Below, piece by piece: positions 11,318 through 23,900 of a stretch of 64,000 nt of DNA; the first letter of the stretch is position 1; the number at the start of each line of letters is the position of its first letter. The DNA is from Cenococcum geophilum 1.58 (Eukaryota; Ascomycota; Dothideomycetes; Gloniales; Gloniaceae): contig KV748191.1 of the NCBI GenBank assembly GCA_001692895.1, positions 2,046,001 through 2,110,000 on the forward strand, given 5' to 3'. The notes under the pieces were generated by a model, which saw only the letters and a program-made list of their open reading frames with translations, made no database searches and was not told the DNA's origin. The position numbers and the translations under genes were made by a program.

Positions 11318-11704
11318 TTCGTGATCGAACCCTAACGTTTCTTAGAGATGCATAAGATACTCATGCAAGTTCAGCACTTACACAATGCCGGAAACGACGC
11401 ATACAAGACACTCTGACTAGCTTCCACTAGATCAGCATAGACAAGATCATGGTGTCCATGCTAGCATGCTTCAGGCGAGCGTGGCCACTACACATAGGCG
11501 ACATTCCGAGCGGTTCTAGCAAAGGGGCTCTTAAATGGTTGGTGCATTTCTTATCCTTTCTAAAACAACGTCTTTGCTGGCTCGCGGAATATAATTGAGC
11601 ATCTCGTAGGTTTTGCGAAAACATTGAAATGGATTAGCACACCACTAATAGCTTCGGCGAAATGGAATGTATCAGCTTGCGACTCACAATGTAGGCCTAC
11701 ACAA

Positions 11705-12130
11705 CTAGCATACACTAGTTGGCCGACCGGCGCATAGCATTCGGCGGCCTCGGAGAACTCTCACAACAACTTCAGGATACAGAGGCGGCTGCCCTATTTT
11801 ACCATATACCTTGTGTCTTGATAGATCATCTGGACTGGAGGCAAAGTTTGTTCTGGATGGACATGAGATATAAGCTTTAGGTTCATGACCTGCCGGATTA
11901 CTATCTGCCACAAGACATTTGTCATCTGCATTTGAAAACGTAGCATTAGACCCATCCTCATGAATTTGGAGATCAACCCCACAGTCGAGGTCTCGGAAGT
12001 TACATGCTATCTGCTGGTTGAGAAAACCTCGGGGTGCTTGTTGAAGGGACACATCTCTCCGAACTCTTGAGATAGGTTCGATCACATCTGCTCAGCCGGG
12101 TCACACCGAATGGCATATTCTATAGCCTTC
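11705..12130 (-). pseudogene. Degraded coding relic, family not identified
   Basis: Successive minus-strand segments in different frames look protein-like (IEYAIRCDPAEQM, then LSQEFGEMCPFNKH, then the longer frame with FRDLDCGVDLQIHEDG and DDKCLVADSNPAGHEPKAY). The segments overlap and are interrupted by stops and frame changes, so no intact model can be built. Cysteine spacing suggests a secreted protein, but no family is claimed. Confidence 0.25.
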
Positions 12131-14301
12131 AGCACGTACTCTTGCAGTCAAATGAGTTCAGACTTGTCCGAGTATCCAAATCTGCTCTTTATTAGTTCAT
12201 AAAGGAAAAAATCAAGTATCCATTCCAAAAGATGCTTATCCCCCATTCGAATCAGTTATGGGGCGAGAAGGGTCATGGCTCATGCGTTCAGATCCTGCTA
12301 TCCTTGGAGCAGAACAATGACGATTGGAGGCGGAAGAGATTCTAACGCCACCTCCACGCGTAGTTGGTTGGCAAACAAAGCCATCACGGCACATGGCAGC
12401 TAGTTTTTGCGCAACCAGGATGTTTTGAGCCTCAGCTGTATCCTTAAATTGCGTTGGAGCACAAGGACTTGTTGGACTTCGCCTTGGGATGCTTTAACAG
12501 ATCCGCACCTCAGCTTAGCATTCTCTTCCCAATAGTGATTAAGAGGGTTTATACCATCAGTAGTTGTCCAAATGTCACGACATCCTTAGGCGCTCAGAAT
12601 ATGAGGTGGATATGTTTCCATGACTGCTTCCATCCCCCAGTCCATACGTATCTGTCGTGGCCGAATGAACGATGAAAACATTTACCATCATTCTTGATAA
12701 TAGCCCGGATGGTTTTGCATTCTCCAGGGTTCATTGATCAAACCAACAGCCGACGGTGAACTTTTGTATGCGAACGAAATCGCGGCTTATGAAGGTCCAT
12801 GGCGCCAAGACTCGATACATCGGCCTAGGTAGAATTCGCTACCGTCTATACACGGAGGTACCTCGCTCCTGCTTCCATCGCAAATTGGTATCTGTCAGTG
12901 AGGAAGTCTCATCGGACGCACCTCGAAACAGCGATGTGGTTGCCATCGGATGAGAAGCGGAAGCTAAGAGCAGACTGCCCTTTTTAATTAAAGGAGACAG
13001 TAGCTCTTATCATGTTGTGTGTATTAAGAGCTGAGTATCTCTAACTGGGCGATGTTCAAGCTGAGCCTGTAACTACGGTTGGATCTAGGAGTGCGCTCGG
13101 CCCATGTGCTCCTAGAAATCTTGAGTAGCAGCTCATCGGGGTACCGGTTGGAGGAATTCAAGGATACCAGCCGAGGAGGGATGAAGAGTACAGTAGAGGT
13201 GATTAGTAGTGCTACTCAACATTACTGCCATTAACTCTGAGAGTGTGTTCACTAACCGTTACCTACTTGTCAGCGCCTTATATTTCCAAGACTAATGCAA
13301 GCTGCTGTGCTTGGGCGGTTTGCCTGGTGTGTTCATGTCGGCTGTACTTCTCACAAAGGCTTGGTGTTTGCTTAAAGCGGGTGCCATCACTTTTGACGCA
13401 TCTCGTTTTGTCCGCCCCTGGTGGGAATGACGCGGAGTTCCAATTGGCACCACAACATGAAATAATTCGTTGAACGCGCGTTCGTTGATAATTTTGCGAG
13501 ACTATTGCATGGTTTGGTGTTGGAGGTGTTCCGTCGTCTCGAGTTGTGGAGAGAGACGTTTCGACCTTCGTATCTATCGTCACACTAAGCAACCCGGGAT
13601 TCAATATCGCCTCTGAAATATTGGAGACTGGCATAAAGATACAATGTGTGCCCAAAAAATAATCGGCTATAGATGTTCATGGAGTCTTGGTTGATTGTTG
13701 ATTCAAAAGCGCTTGAAGCTTCGAAGCGGCTACGGTATATTCACTAACCCCAAGCTGGGACATTAAAGCGGAGGCAAAGGCCGCAGTAAGACTACATAAG
13801 ATGACTCAAAAAGGCACTGCGTTTTCTTTAGGCAGACAAAGAAAGAAAGAATGTGGGAGGAGAGTGTATAAATCCAAAATATCTCGCCTGAAGTTGTGTG
13901 CCTGTGCAACAAATTGAGCGAAAGGTCAGTTCAATGGACAATGGCCTGCATCTAAGGACCTCCCAGTACGACAACATCTGGTTGAATACTCTTATCTCTC
14001 GTAATGAGCACAAGAGGCTCCGATGCATTGGAAAATGATGAGATGGAGGGGTCGCTTCTGAGGGTGGAGCTTGGATACGTTTACTGGGTACGTATTTTAT
14101 TTTACATGACTCAGCAAGGCTATTTCTTGGGCTTGGCTTCGATACATGGACACCACCTCACTGTCCTGCACTTACTCTTCACCTCCGACACAAACGCTTA
14201 TCCCGACAAAGCCAACGTCTTGGGCATAGCAACCGCATCTATCGTAGAAGGCTGCCCACTTGCAATCATCTCTTTCAATACTCCTCATCATTGATTCAGC
14301 A

Positions 14302-15865
14302 ATGAATCAGTCTCTAGATGAGTCTATGAACGAACGCCAGGTAAGCCTTCTGATCGCAGCATGTCTTCCACAACAGTGACTGACATCAACATCAACTTAT
14401 AGGCAGGCTCCCGTGGAGGATATCGCGGACGCGGCCAACGCGGTCCTCGAGACCGTCGCCAGAACAATTACCCCCGCGATGGGGTCAAAAAGGTGAGTTC
14501 ACTGCTCAACATTCATTTCCACCGACTGAAATCTCATTTGGATGACTTCAGGTCTCACCTCCTCCTCCTCCCTGTCCTTCCTGTGACACATCCAAAATCA
14601 TTCCTCAGCGACTCTCCACTGTCGTATTTCCCTCGCCCCCGACCGAATGAGACTCGGTGTGATGAAAGGACAACGCTTGCTCGGAGTTTACCACTTATAA
14701 AGACTTTCGCTGACATAGAATTTCCTTTGTTCAAATAGCCTATGCCGAGAGAGCAGTTTCGTAACCTAGACCGGTATGCATTGTATTCAGGATTTTCAGA
14801 AAATTATTAATAGCTCGCAGTGACGAATGGGTCCACGATAGGTACCAGGACGATAGTGATGGTGGGTTGTCTCTGAGTAACACATTGAACACATGTTTAT
14901 ATTTCTAGCAGCGCGCCGCACTTCGCGGGATTCATACAAGCCAGGACGTCATAATAGGCATTCTCCAGAGCCAGACTCTCAAAAGTAAAATCCCGCACCC
15001 TTCATGTTATGTAGCTAACAACTTCCACAGCCCTCCCGCCGGAGTCAAAGTCAGGATCGACAACCTGCACTGGGGAATCAATAAGAAGGAACTAGGGGTA
15101 TAACACTCGCATCATGCTGCAATCATTTTCAGTCAACCATTCTGACAACCCTAGGAGTTGTTTGCCAAACAGGGTCCAGTCCTCGCGACTGACATTGTCT
15201 TTGATCGCCATGACCGCAGCACAGGCATAGCTTATGTCACCTACAACAAAGTTGAGCACGCTGAGAAGGCGATCCGTGAGTATCACGGACAGAAAGCCCT
15301 GGACCAACAAATCTACCTCTCAATGGTTAGGCCTGGCAATCCTAAACCCTCTCGCAACCCATTTGACAACGTGGCACCAGCCTCAAGGAGCCTCTTTGAT
15401 CGCATTGAGGGTCGTGGCGGCCGGGCGGAGCGCAACGGTGGCCGTCGGGACAGGAGCGACTCTCCAGTGAGACATAGCGATGTTAGCAAGCCGGCCCCGG
15501 AGGGTATCGACCGCTATGTTCCCGGCCAGAACGGTGGACATCGTCAGCGCTCACCTGCTCCTCGTCGCGGCAATCCTCGTAGCGCTGGTGCTGGCGGTAA
15601 CAACGGCCGTCGTCCAGGTACTCGTCGCCCCGTCAACGACCGTCGCGGCCGCGATGACCGTGGCCGCCCACTAGTCCAAGGTCGGCCTCAGAAGACCGCC
15701 GAAGAGCTCGATGCGGAGATGGAAGACTATTGGACCAACTACAACACCGAAGGCAATGCAGCTGTGACGAACGGTGAGACTGTCACCGGGGCCCCTGCTA
15801 ACGCGACATCGAACGGAAATGACGCAGTCAACGAGGATGACTTCGATATCGACATGACTTTGTAA
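14302..15865 (+). CDS. Yra1/ALY/REF mRNA export adaptor, seven exons
   Basis: Exons 14302-14340, 14403-14492, 14739-14773, 14821-14861, 14909-14984, 15031-15097 and 15155-15865 join in frame to 352 residues. Exon 1 encodes MNQSLDESMNERQ, the short helix that binds the DEAD-box helicase Sub2/UAP56, followed by an RGG-rich stretch. The RRM runs from VKVRIDNLHWGI (RNP2-type) to STGIAYVTY (RNP1-type) and ALDQQIYLSMVRPG. A long Arg/Gly-rich region leads to the second Sub2-binding motif near the end (AEELDAEMEDYWTNYN). The protein anneals RNA and couples TREX to Mex67 for nuclear mRNA export. Six introns in a gene this small, with exons of 35 to 90 bases, is more than any neighbour; splicing of YRA1 is regulatory in yeast. 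Confidence 0.9.
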
Positions 15866-16642
15866 AGGAGACACGAACACCTTGGATGTTGGCCATTTCT
15901 GTTCTTTCATGTAACGGTGTTTCGGCGAATGGATGGATGTGGTTGGACTACCCAAGACATTTCTGTACTTCATACTAATCGGTTTACAACGGAGCTTGGG
16001 TTTACGGGAACTCGGAACGATCGACTTTATACGGATATGGAAAATTTGAGGCGATTGGATGAATGGCACTTTCTAACCCCAGATGCCTACATGTACACAC
16101 AATAGATGGGCCGGTTATGGCTAGCGCATAAAGTAGTAATGTGACAAGCCTTATGCTCAAATGCACTCTTGGGATCGTGATGTGATTTGGTTTTGCTCAA
16201 AGTAATCGCGCCTACAATTGTACCATAGGCCAGATAGCCATTCCACGCTGCGTGAAGCATTCGAAATGGACAGCCGCAGCGGACCCGCCATGATCAGGAA
16301 ATCTGTTGGGGTTTTAGTCGGCCCGGCATTGGTGATTCTTGGCATGGTGTTGGGTTTCGTGGTGCAAAGTCGATTTTTATAATGTCAAGACACATGCCTG
16401 ACGTAATTCGGCCATCGAATTTGTTCATCGCATATCAATCTAATATGTACGTTCTGAAATCTGAAAGTTTGAATTCTGATCACTGATAATGGCACTGCTG
16501 GACAAACGAATCGGCCGCAATCTTTCAGCAGGCCTTCGCAATCCATGTCATGACGGCGTTGAGGGTATTTATCCCATAGTCCACCTCCCCGCCCTACCCA
16601 CCTCAGCAATACTAAACTCTCTGTGACTTCATCTGTTGTCCA
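15866..16642. other. Intergenic region between convergent genes
   Basis: 777 bases between the stop codons of the Yra1-like and STRAP-like genes. It must hold both 3' untranslated regions. No further gene or repeat seen. Confidence 0.4.
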
Positions 16643-17990
16643 TTACCTCCAAAGGCCGTAAGGCCCGGTGGTGAATTTCCATAATTTAATAGTGCCATCT
16701 TCGCTACCAGTGGCGTAGAGCTTGCCGTCGGGCGAGAAGCTGACGGACCAGATGGGTCCATGATGGCCTTTGCCCATTTCTACGTATCGTGTCAGCACCA
16801 CAAAAATTCAGGATGGAAAGACACCAAAAACATACCCAACTCCTTCTCCTCGTCAAAATCCCACACGCGCACCCAAGTGTCGTTCTGCGAGCTGCCGCCC
16901 GTGACGAACTTCCGCTGCGCGCCATGCAGCGCCACGCTCGCGATCTCGTACGGCGTCTTGACGCTCTTGATCAGCGCCGCCGGCTGCATGCTGTCGAAGA
17001 AGTATACGCTCTTCCCTGCGGCCACACTCAGCACGCCGCCGCCCACGCCACTGCCTTCGCCCGCCGTGTTGTCCAGCTCGCAGGTCCCGACTGCGCCTTC
17101 GACGGCGAACTCGCCGATTGTGGACCGGGTCCGCAGATCCCACCACCGGACCCTCTTGTCTTCGGCGGCGGTGATCAGGATGTTACGGTCGGGTCCCCAC
17201 ACGATAGATTTGATTGTGCCGCCGTGGACGCCGGGCCCGATTTCGTAGCTAGGAGGTGTAGCGGATGAGGATGGGTCGTAGGGGTTTGTTGGAGATGAGG
17301 AGGCGCTGCTACTTCGGGAGAGGTCGAATATCCGGAGCTTCTTCTCCATACCGCCGGTTGCGAGGATCTGAGGATGCGGCTGGTTTGGGAAGGCCACGGC
17401 GCGCACAATGTGGTTGTGTTGGAGGGTGTGCAGCGCTTCACCCGTGTGGGTATCCCATACTTTGCTACGGTAAGGTTAGAGGCAGATTGGATGAAACGAG
17501 AGAATGCCTTACGCGGAGAAGTCGGCGGATCCAGTTGCGGCTAGCGTGGCATCTGAGGAGAGTCTAGCTTGCCACACTGCGCCCTTGTGGCCTATGAAGG
17601 TTCCGATCCTGGTGCAGTTGATCAGCAAAAATTGAGTAAAGGTAGGGAAAGTGAGGCACACCAATCACCTGTAATTCCATCACGAAGCATGGGATTATTG
17701 TCTAAACAGCATATCAGTCTGGTTGTTGAAACAGCGTAACGATGATCATACCTTTGCAGGCTGATATAAGATAATATTGATCATCATCAACGACAGATGA
17801 GAAGCTAAGATGCGTGACTGGTCGCGAATGTCCATGACACGTTAATGGGACCACCTTTGTCGTCTCTATGGGGCACAGTTTCGTAAGTAAGCAATTCTCA
17901 ATAGAAAATGCCGGCAAGTTTCTCCATCGAAACCATCCTATACTTCTAAACTTCAGGAGGTTGGGAATAACACAACGTACCGGTTGTCAT
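16643..17990 (-). CDS. STRAP/unrip-type WD40-repeat protein, six exons
   Basis: Exons 17990-17981, 17865-17752, 17701-17662, 17608-17513, 17464-16836 and 16779-16643 join to 341 residues. The first exon is only 10 bases (ATGACAACCG), yet splicing gives the family start [20 protein letters not shown]. The run [20 protein letters not shown], then [12 protein letters not shown], is diagnostic of serine-threonine kinase receptor-associated proteins. WD repeats follow ([36 protein letters not shown]), making a seven-bladed propeller. A Ser-rich insert sits in the middle after LRIFDLS. In animals STRAP belongs to the SMN and UNR complexes; in fungi its role is less clear, perhaps RNA handling or signalling scaffold. 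Confidence 0.88.
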
Positions 17991-18673
17991 GGTGTAGTTA
18001 GTTTACAATTGCGTGGCTTTACTAATGAAGATATTCTTTAGCAGCCTAGGTAAGGAAGACAATTCGAGTCTCCCCGCCAGACAATTTTGAAGATTTAGTG
18101 CGAGTCCGCGAATGATTGTAGGATCTTGGAGGACGATCAAACCAAAAGGTCTGACAGGGTCTCCCAATGCACACAGGTTTAAGGAGCAAACACAGACGCA
18201 CAAATGTCGGAACTAGGCACTGGAATGAAAGTACTGCAGATAAAGAGTCGAAGATGAAATCCAGTTGATGCGATACAGGAGAAGGTGGACGAGCAGGAGA
18301 CAAGATGATACAGGTTCAAGAGATTCGTTTCGTGGTTCGTAACTTCATGAATGGCATTATAGAGGAATGTATGGGTGGATATGCCTGAATTAAAGCACGA
18401 GGTCAGCGACTGAGGACTGATTCCTCAACTACCACCGAGAGTGGAATGCGGGCAGACCTCAAAATCGGCCAGATGCGTCGGAGTCATAATGTTCCGTCCC
18501 GGCATAATTTCCTTGAATACCCTTAACTCAGAGCTCAGACGCGATTCTGTTGGTGCGGAGTCAATCGGCCCGCAAGCGAATGACTAACCACGTTTGTGGT
18601 GCACCACCAGAATCACGTCTGAGGCACTTTTCTAACGTTTGTCGCGTCGCTTAACAAGTCTAGGAAAGTCCCT
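17991..18673. other. Promoter side of the STRAP-like gene up to the transposon island
   Basis: No gene. Bases 18641-18673 (starting GTCGCGTCGC) are about 85 percent identical, by eye, to the reverse complement of 32615-32647; each copy abuts a related transposon end. Confidence 0.45.
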
Positions 18674-20876
18674 CAGACCATAGAATTAACTTTTTGACAA
18701 AAATGGTTAGCGATATCCGCCTGCGGATAGACGTTCCGGCCGGCTCGTGCACGCTAACGGCTCGTGCACGATTTCTTGGCCAAATGCATCACCAAACTTA
18801 AGGCTATACAAATCGCAATACAACGTCAAATTGGATCAAATTTTGGTGTTAAGCACGGCTTAATTAGAAGATCCGAACTGGCTATATAATATAATCTCCT
18901 AGGTAAGCTGGAGCTTGGCGTTGGCGTTGAGGCCTTAGAGCCCTCGGTAGAGGGGTCTCCTTGTTGGTATCCAATATCTCAATAAAATCCTCATCTTCTA
19001 CTACCTCTCTACGTTTGGTTTGAGCCTTCCGTGATATTTAAAGCTTCTTAGCTTTATTTTTGAGTTAACGATTAGCCTTACGAGCCTCCTTAGCTTCCTG
19101 TCTTTTGAGCCTTTAAGCCTCTACCTCCGCCTCCCGTTAGATCTTCTTTTGCGCCCGCTGCTCCTTTTATAGTTCTATTATACGCCTCTTCTCTTCCTTT
19201 TGGGCTTGCCGTTAAAGCTTTTCCTTAGCTTTAAGAGCTTGTTCTTAGTGTTTAGCTTACTCTTACTTAGCTTAAAGCTCTTAGGCCTGCCGAATCTTCC
19301 TAGGGCTATAAAAGACAGCCTTACCCTGCTTTGGGGGGGCAAGCTAGGTAAATAAAGGCTTGCCTTAACAACGCTTCTTCTTCTTATTGTGTAGAGCTTT
19401 GGTAAGCCTATCTAGGCGATATTAGAGGATCTTATTTTCGGTTATAAGACTTATAACTGTATCTTGTAAGAGCCGTGCGCGTTTATTAAGTACATCAGAA
19501 AGCGTCTCTTTAAAAAGCCTCCGTACTTCCCGCTAATTATCTACCGTAAGACGCGAACGTGTTAACTTACTTAAGGAAGGCCTATCTTCTATTTTAGTGT
19601 TAAGCTTATTTATAATAACGCTAGGATTAAAAGGGTGGAGGCCTGTCCTTTTCCATCCGCTCTTAATATTAGATATAGTAAAAGCCTTTCTATAAGCAGC
19701 CCAAAATAACTAAAAGAAGTCTCTTTTGGTAAGAGAGTAGAGGCCTTAGCTCTTATAAAGAAATTGGTTTAACTTCTGGCTATAATATATCGTAAGTAGT
19801 AAGAAAAGATAGATATCTAGTAGCTGGAGTCTATAAGTTGAATAAGGTGGGTATACTGCTATAAGTATTTACTGCGTATTATAATAGTTTAGGAACTTTA
19901 TATTTATATAAGAGCTGTGCCTATTAAGGATAAGAAGCCTCCAATCTCTTCCGTTTCGGGCCTTTGCCTTTATCTCCCTATTAAAGATAGTATCTAGCCA
20001 GGCGTATCCAAGATTATTGTTTGTTTAGCCACTAGGTAATAAAGCAAAGAAGTAGGGGTGTTTATCTAGATTATAATCTTAAAGCTAGGTATCTTATATA
20101 TTGCTACTAACTGCTTAGTAGATAAGGCCTAGTAAGAGGGTTGTTCCGTTTGTATAAATTATTACCAAAACCGTGATCCACTCTCTACTCCCATCTTATA
20201 TTGTATGCTTAATCTTTCCTAATTTAAATGCAGCCTTAGAAAACACCCGCTTAGCCTTTAAGAGTATACCAACTAGGAAGCCTTTCTTATCCATATTGTA
20301 TGTATTTTGCTGCTTAATCCCATATTTCTTAATCTTTTCGGCTAAAAGCGCAAAGTAGAGGCCAAAGTAATAAGCCGACTTAGCTTATTTGCGTAGATTA
20401 TCTATAGGACGGAGGTAGTGGCTTTTTAGAGAGTCGCCTTGCTTTTTAATTTAGCGCGGAATCTAGTGAGGTCCTGGCTGTTTTCTAGCAATCTCTTGCA
20501 CAAAACTTCGTACTATAGCAACTGTAGGAGGTAGGCCATGAGCCGTAAGCTTATTAATATAAGTTATAAGCACTTTGGATTGTTCTTTGGTAAGAAAAGA
20601 TTGTAATTCGTAACCAGCTTCCTTAGAGCCCATAATATTGCGATGGCGGCGTAAGAGGGTAGATCGCTCTACTCCAAACTCCTTAGCGGTTTAAGTGTAA
20701 TTAGGCTTTAATTGCAAGCTTAAAGCAGCAAGAGCGGCCTCAATTGGATCCATGGTTGTAGAGTTATGATATTTTGAATTTTCGCGATTTTTGGATTTTG
20801 GTGTGCATGAGGTGGGACCGTGCATAAGGTGGCCGGAACGTCTATACGTATGTCCGCTAATTGATTCTATGGTCTG
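18674..20876 (-). mobile_element. RIP-mutated pogo/Fot1-type DDE transposon, about 2.2 kb
   Basis: The ends are inverted: CAGACCATAGAATTAA on the left and CAGACCATAGAATCAA on the right, with a subterminal block TAGACGTTCCGGCC also inverted. The minus strand encodes a recognisable but dead transposase starting MDPIEAALAALSLQ at 20752, running through an HTH segment (TAKEFGVERSTLLRRH), then NTYNMDKKGF (first catalytic Asp), the NGREWIT-like segment and AKARNGRDWRLLILN. Many stops fall where CAA, CAG or TGG would be expected and the DNA is rich in TA, the RIP signature. The catalytic D of the usual DGHGSH block reads N, another C-to-T/G-to-A change. No clear TA duplication was found at the tips. 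Confidence 0.85.
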
Positions 20877-20943
20877 AACTTGCTGAGGTAAGCCCTTACC
20901 CCGCGCACGGGCCACACTTTATTGTCACCCATTAGTGCAAGGG

Positions 20944-20958
20944 ATAGGTTATAGGAGA
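20944..20958. repeat. Left target-site duplication of the LINE (15 bp)
   Basis: ATAGGTTATAGGAGA, identical to 26469-26483. It marks the left edge of the LINE insertion. Confidence 0.85.
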
Positions 20959-23900
20959 AATGAGCAAGCTTTATTAACCTATGGTGACGTCAGCGATTAT
21001 CTATATTATATACCCCCCCCCTAACACGCAGTATTCAAGTTGAGAGAGGGAAGATGGAGACGACAGAGGGGGAAGGAGGCTTGTCGCGTTAATCGCGTCG
21101 GGAACGCGTTAAGACAGCCAAGGCCTTTAAATATGATAGTTACGAGAGCGATATAGAAGATACGGTTCACGTAGCAGCAGTGGCCCCTAGGGCACCACGA
21201 TTGAAGCGTATGGGGAAAAAACTACGTCCTAAGGATTAGATAGGGTTAATAAGAAACCGCATAATGGCCGAAAAGAGAGCAGAGCAATCGGCAACAATAG
21301 CTACTATGGCAAACTAAGTAACAACTAAGAAGACAAATATAATAAGTATGCAGATTAAGGTGCTAACTAACCTAGTTACGTTACTACTAGGGGCAATAGA
21401 GGAACAGAAAGAGGTATAAGCGAACCAAATTAAAGCCCTTACTAAAATATTTATAGAGCAGATTAACGCGCTTAGAGTAGAGGTTACGGAAAAGATGGAG
21501 GTAATCTAAACCCAATTGTCTAATATTTAAATACTACCGAGCGCGGATCCGTTGTACGCGGAGGTTGCCTATACGCCGCTAAATAGTTAACTAAGTAACC
21601 TAACATCCTTCCCGTTAAGGAATACTATGCTATTAACTATTACTAATACGCTATACTATATAGTTAATATATCTAGAGTTAAAGAAGAAAATAAGAATAA
21701 AGCATAACTGGGGGTAATTAGGTAAGCAATTAAAAGTAGTATATATATAACGGAAGGCTATAAAAGCTAGCGCTGCGCAGCAGTAATTAAAGACCCTAGG
21801 AACCCTATACGCATTAGGATAACTTATAGAAATAAAGTTAAGCTCTAACATATAAAAGAAGCGGCCTAAAAAACCTTAGCACTTAGTATTCGGGTATTAC
21901 GAGACCAGCTCTATCTAGTAAAAATTAATAATACTAACTAAACAGCAGTTCTTAACTAGGAAGGAAAAATTTAAAATAAAGCAGTAGAGGTACTAGGAAA
22001 AGAGAATAATGTATATATAGCCTAGATAGGATAGCTTAGTAAAAAAGACATAGGAAAGGCATATAGATTAATGGTTATATATGTTACTAAAAGTAGTAAA
22101 GTAGCACAGTTGCTATAGGATTAATACTTTTATATTATAGGGGAATTAGCCTATGTTAGAACCTATAAACCTAAAAGCGGTCTAATATAATGCTACTAGT
22201 ATTAGATACTAGGACACAAAGCATTCGCATATATAAGACCGTAAGTATATACTAGATGCGCTTAAGAAGGATATTATTATAATAATTGCCAAGGATAAAT
22301 TCTAAAGTATATACCTTGCGGAGGACCATATAAATTGTTTAGTAAAAATTATTAAGTGCTTTATCCTACCCGCTATATATAAGACACTTTAGGTACTTTA
22401 ACTAAATATCTAAAAGTAGAGTACGGTATAGCAGAGCCTAATAAACGATAAACAACTAAAAGACTTTGGAGTGTTAGCAATATTAGAGCCATATATATAG
22501 AAAACGGACGATATGGTCGTAATAGTCCCTATAGGATACCTAAATTAGACTAAGGTAATACCCACGGCCCAGCGCAAAGAGAGGTGGGTAGTATGGAGTA
22601 TACTATAGATTTAAAAAGATATTAAGGCCGTATAAGTGCTAGTACAATTAGTAGACCTTACTGCGGCGGTACTGCGCCTTTCTAATAGATTAGTACTGGT
22701 GGTGTTGGTATACGTTAAGGGAAAGAATATAGAAGCACTATAAGATATAACTAGTAAACTATGCTAACTAATCTAAAAAATATAGAACAAGATAGGTACA
22801 CGAACCGATATAATACTCGTAGAAGACTTTAATCGGCACGATTAGCTATAGGGAGGAAATAACGTCTTACTAGCGAGATAGGGAGAAGCCGACCCAATTA
22901 TTAATCTTATAGAAGATTACTCCCTATATAGCCTACTACCTAGGGGTATAAAAACATAGCAAAATAGTAACTGTAAAATAACGATTAACCTAATCCTAGC
23001 ATTAGATAAGCTAGTATTTATAATAGTAAAGTGCACTATATATAAGACAGAACACGGATCTAATTATAGGGTAATTAAGACAATATTTAATATTGCGGTC
23101 CCTAAACGCGCTATAAAACAGAGAATGCTTTTTAAAAATATACTATAGAATAAAATTAGAAATAGGATTGCCACCGCCCTTTATATTATCCTAGTGGGCG
23201 GTAAAGTACAGTAGTAAATAGACCGGCTTATAGAGGTAGTGCTAGAGGCAGTCCACGCATTAACTCCAAAATCTAGACTGTTACTATATACAAAAAGGTG
23301 GTGGATAATAGACCTTACGAAGCTCCGCTAGGTATATACTTACTAGAAGAACCGGGCAAAGAACTAATACTAAGCAGGCTAGATAATACCAGAACTAAAG
23401 TAATAAGTAAAGGAGGCTTTAAAGGAATACCACGATGTAATATGGAAATAGAAAAGGATATATTGGAATAACTTCCTAGCCGATAATATAAACATTTAGT
23501 AAGCAGTAAAATACCTTAACTTAAGCGGCAACTTAGCGTTTAATAAGATACCACCGTTAGTAAGGATAGATAGATCTACTATAGAAGACAAAGATAAGCA
23601 AGCAGCGGAGCTATTAACTATATTCTTTCCCCCGCTGCCAGTAGGAATAGAGGATAAGGGTTTGCGGCCTTAACAAACGCTAATACTAATACCGCGTCTT
23701 ATAATAGAAGAGGTAGAACGGAAGATATTTGCGGTAAAGCCTTAAAAAGCGCCAGGGGATAATGGCCTACTAGTAATAGTATAGAGGCAGATATAGCTGG
23801 TAATAAAAGATAGGGTCCTACTCCTCTTTTAGACTTTACTAGATAAGGGCGACCTTCCTAACTAATAAAGAAATGCTAAGATTATACCGCTTAAGAAGCC

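Larger units (their letters stand above)
10425..14301. other. Gene-poor interval of about 3.9 kb
   Basis: No intact gene seen. It contains a Mei2-type RRM fragment (11234-11317) and a degraded minus-strand coding relic (11705-12130), both listed separately. The remaining open frames are short, overlap each other and lack splice-linked partners or recognisable motifs. Base composition is near that of other intergenic DNA, without the TA excess of the RIP-mutated repeats. Confidence 0.4.

Noticed and set aside
18190..18660. Possible additional gene upstream of the STRAP-like gene
   Set aside because: Frames are short and broken; the 10-base first exon of STRAP explains the start region better.
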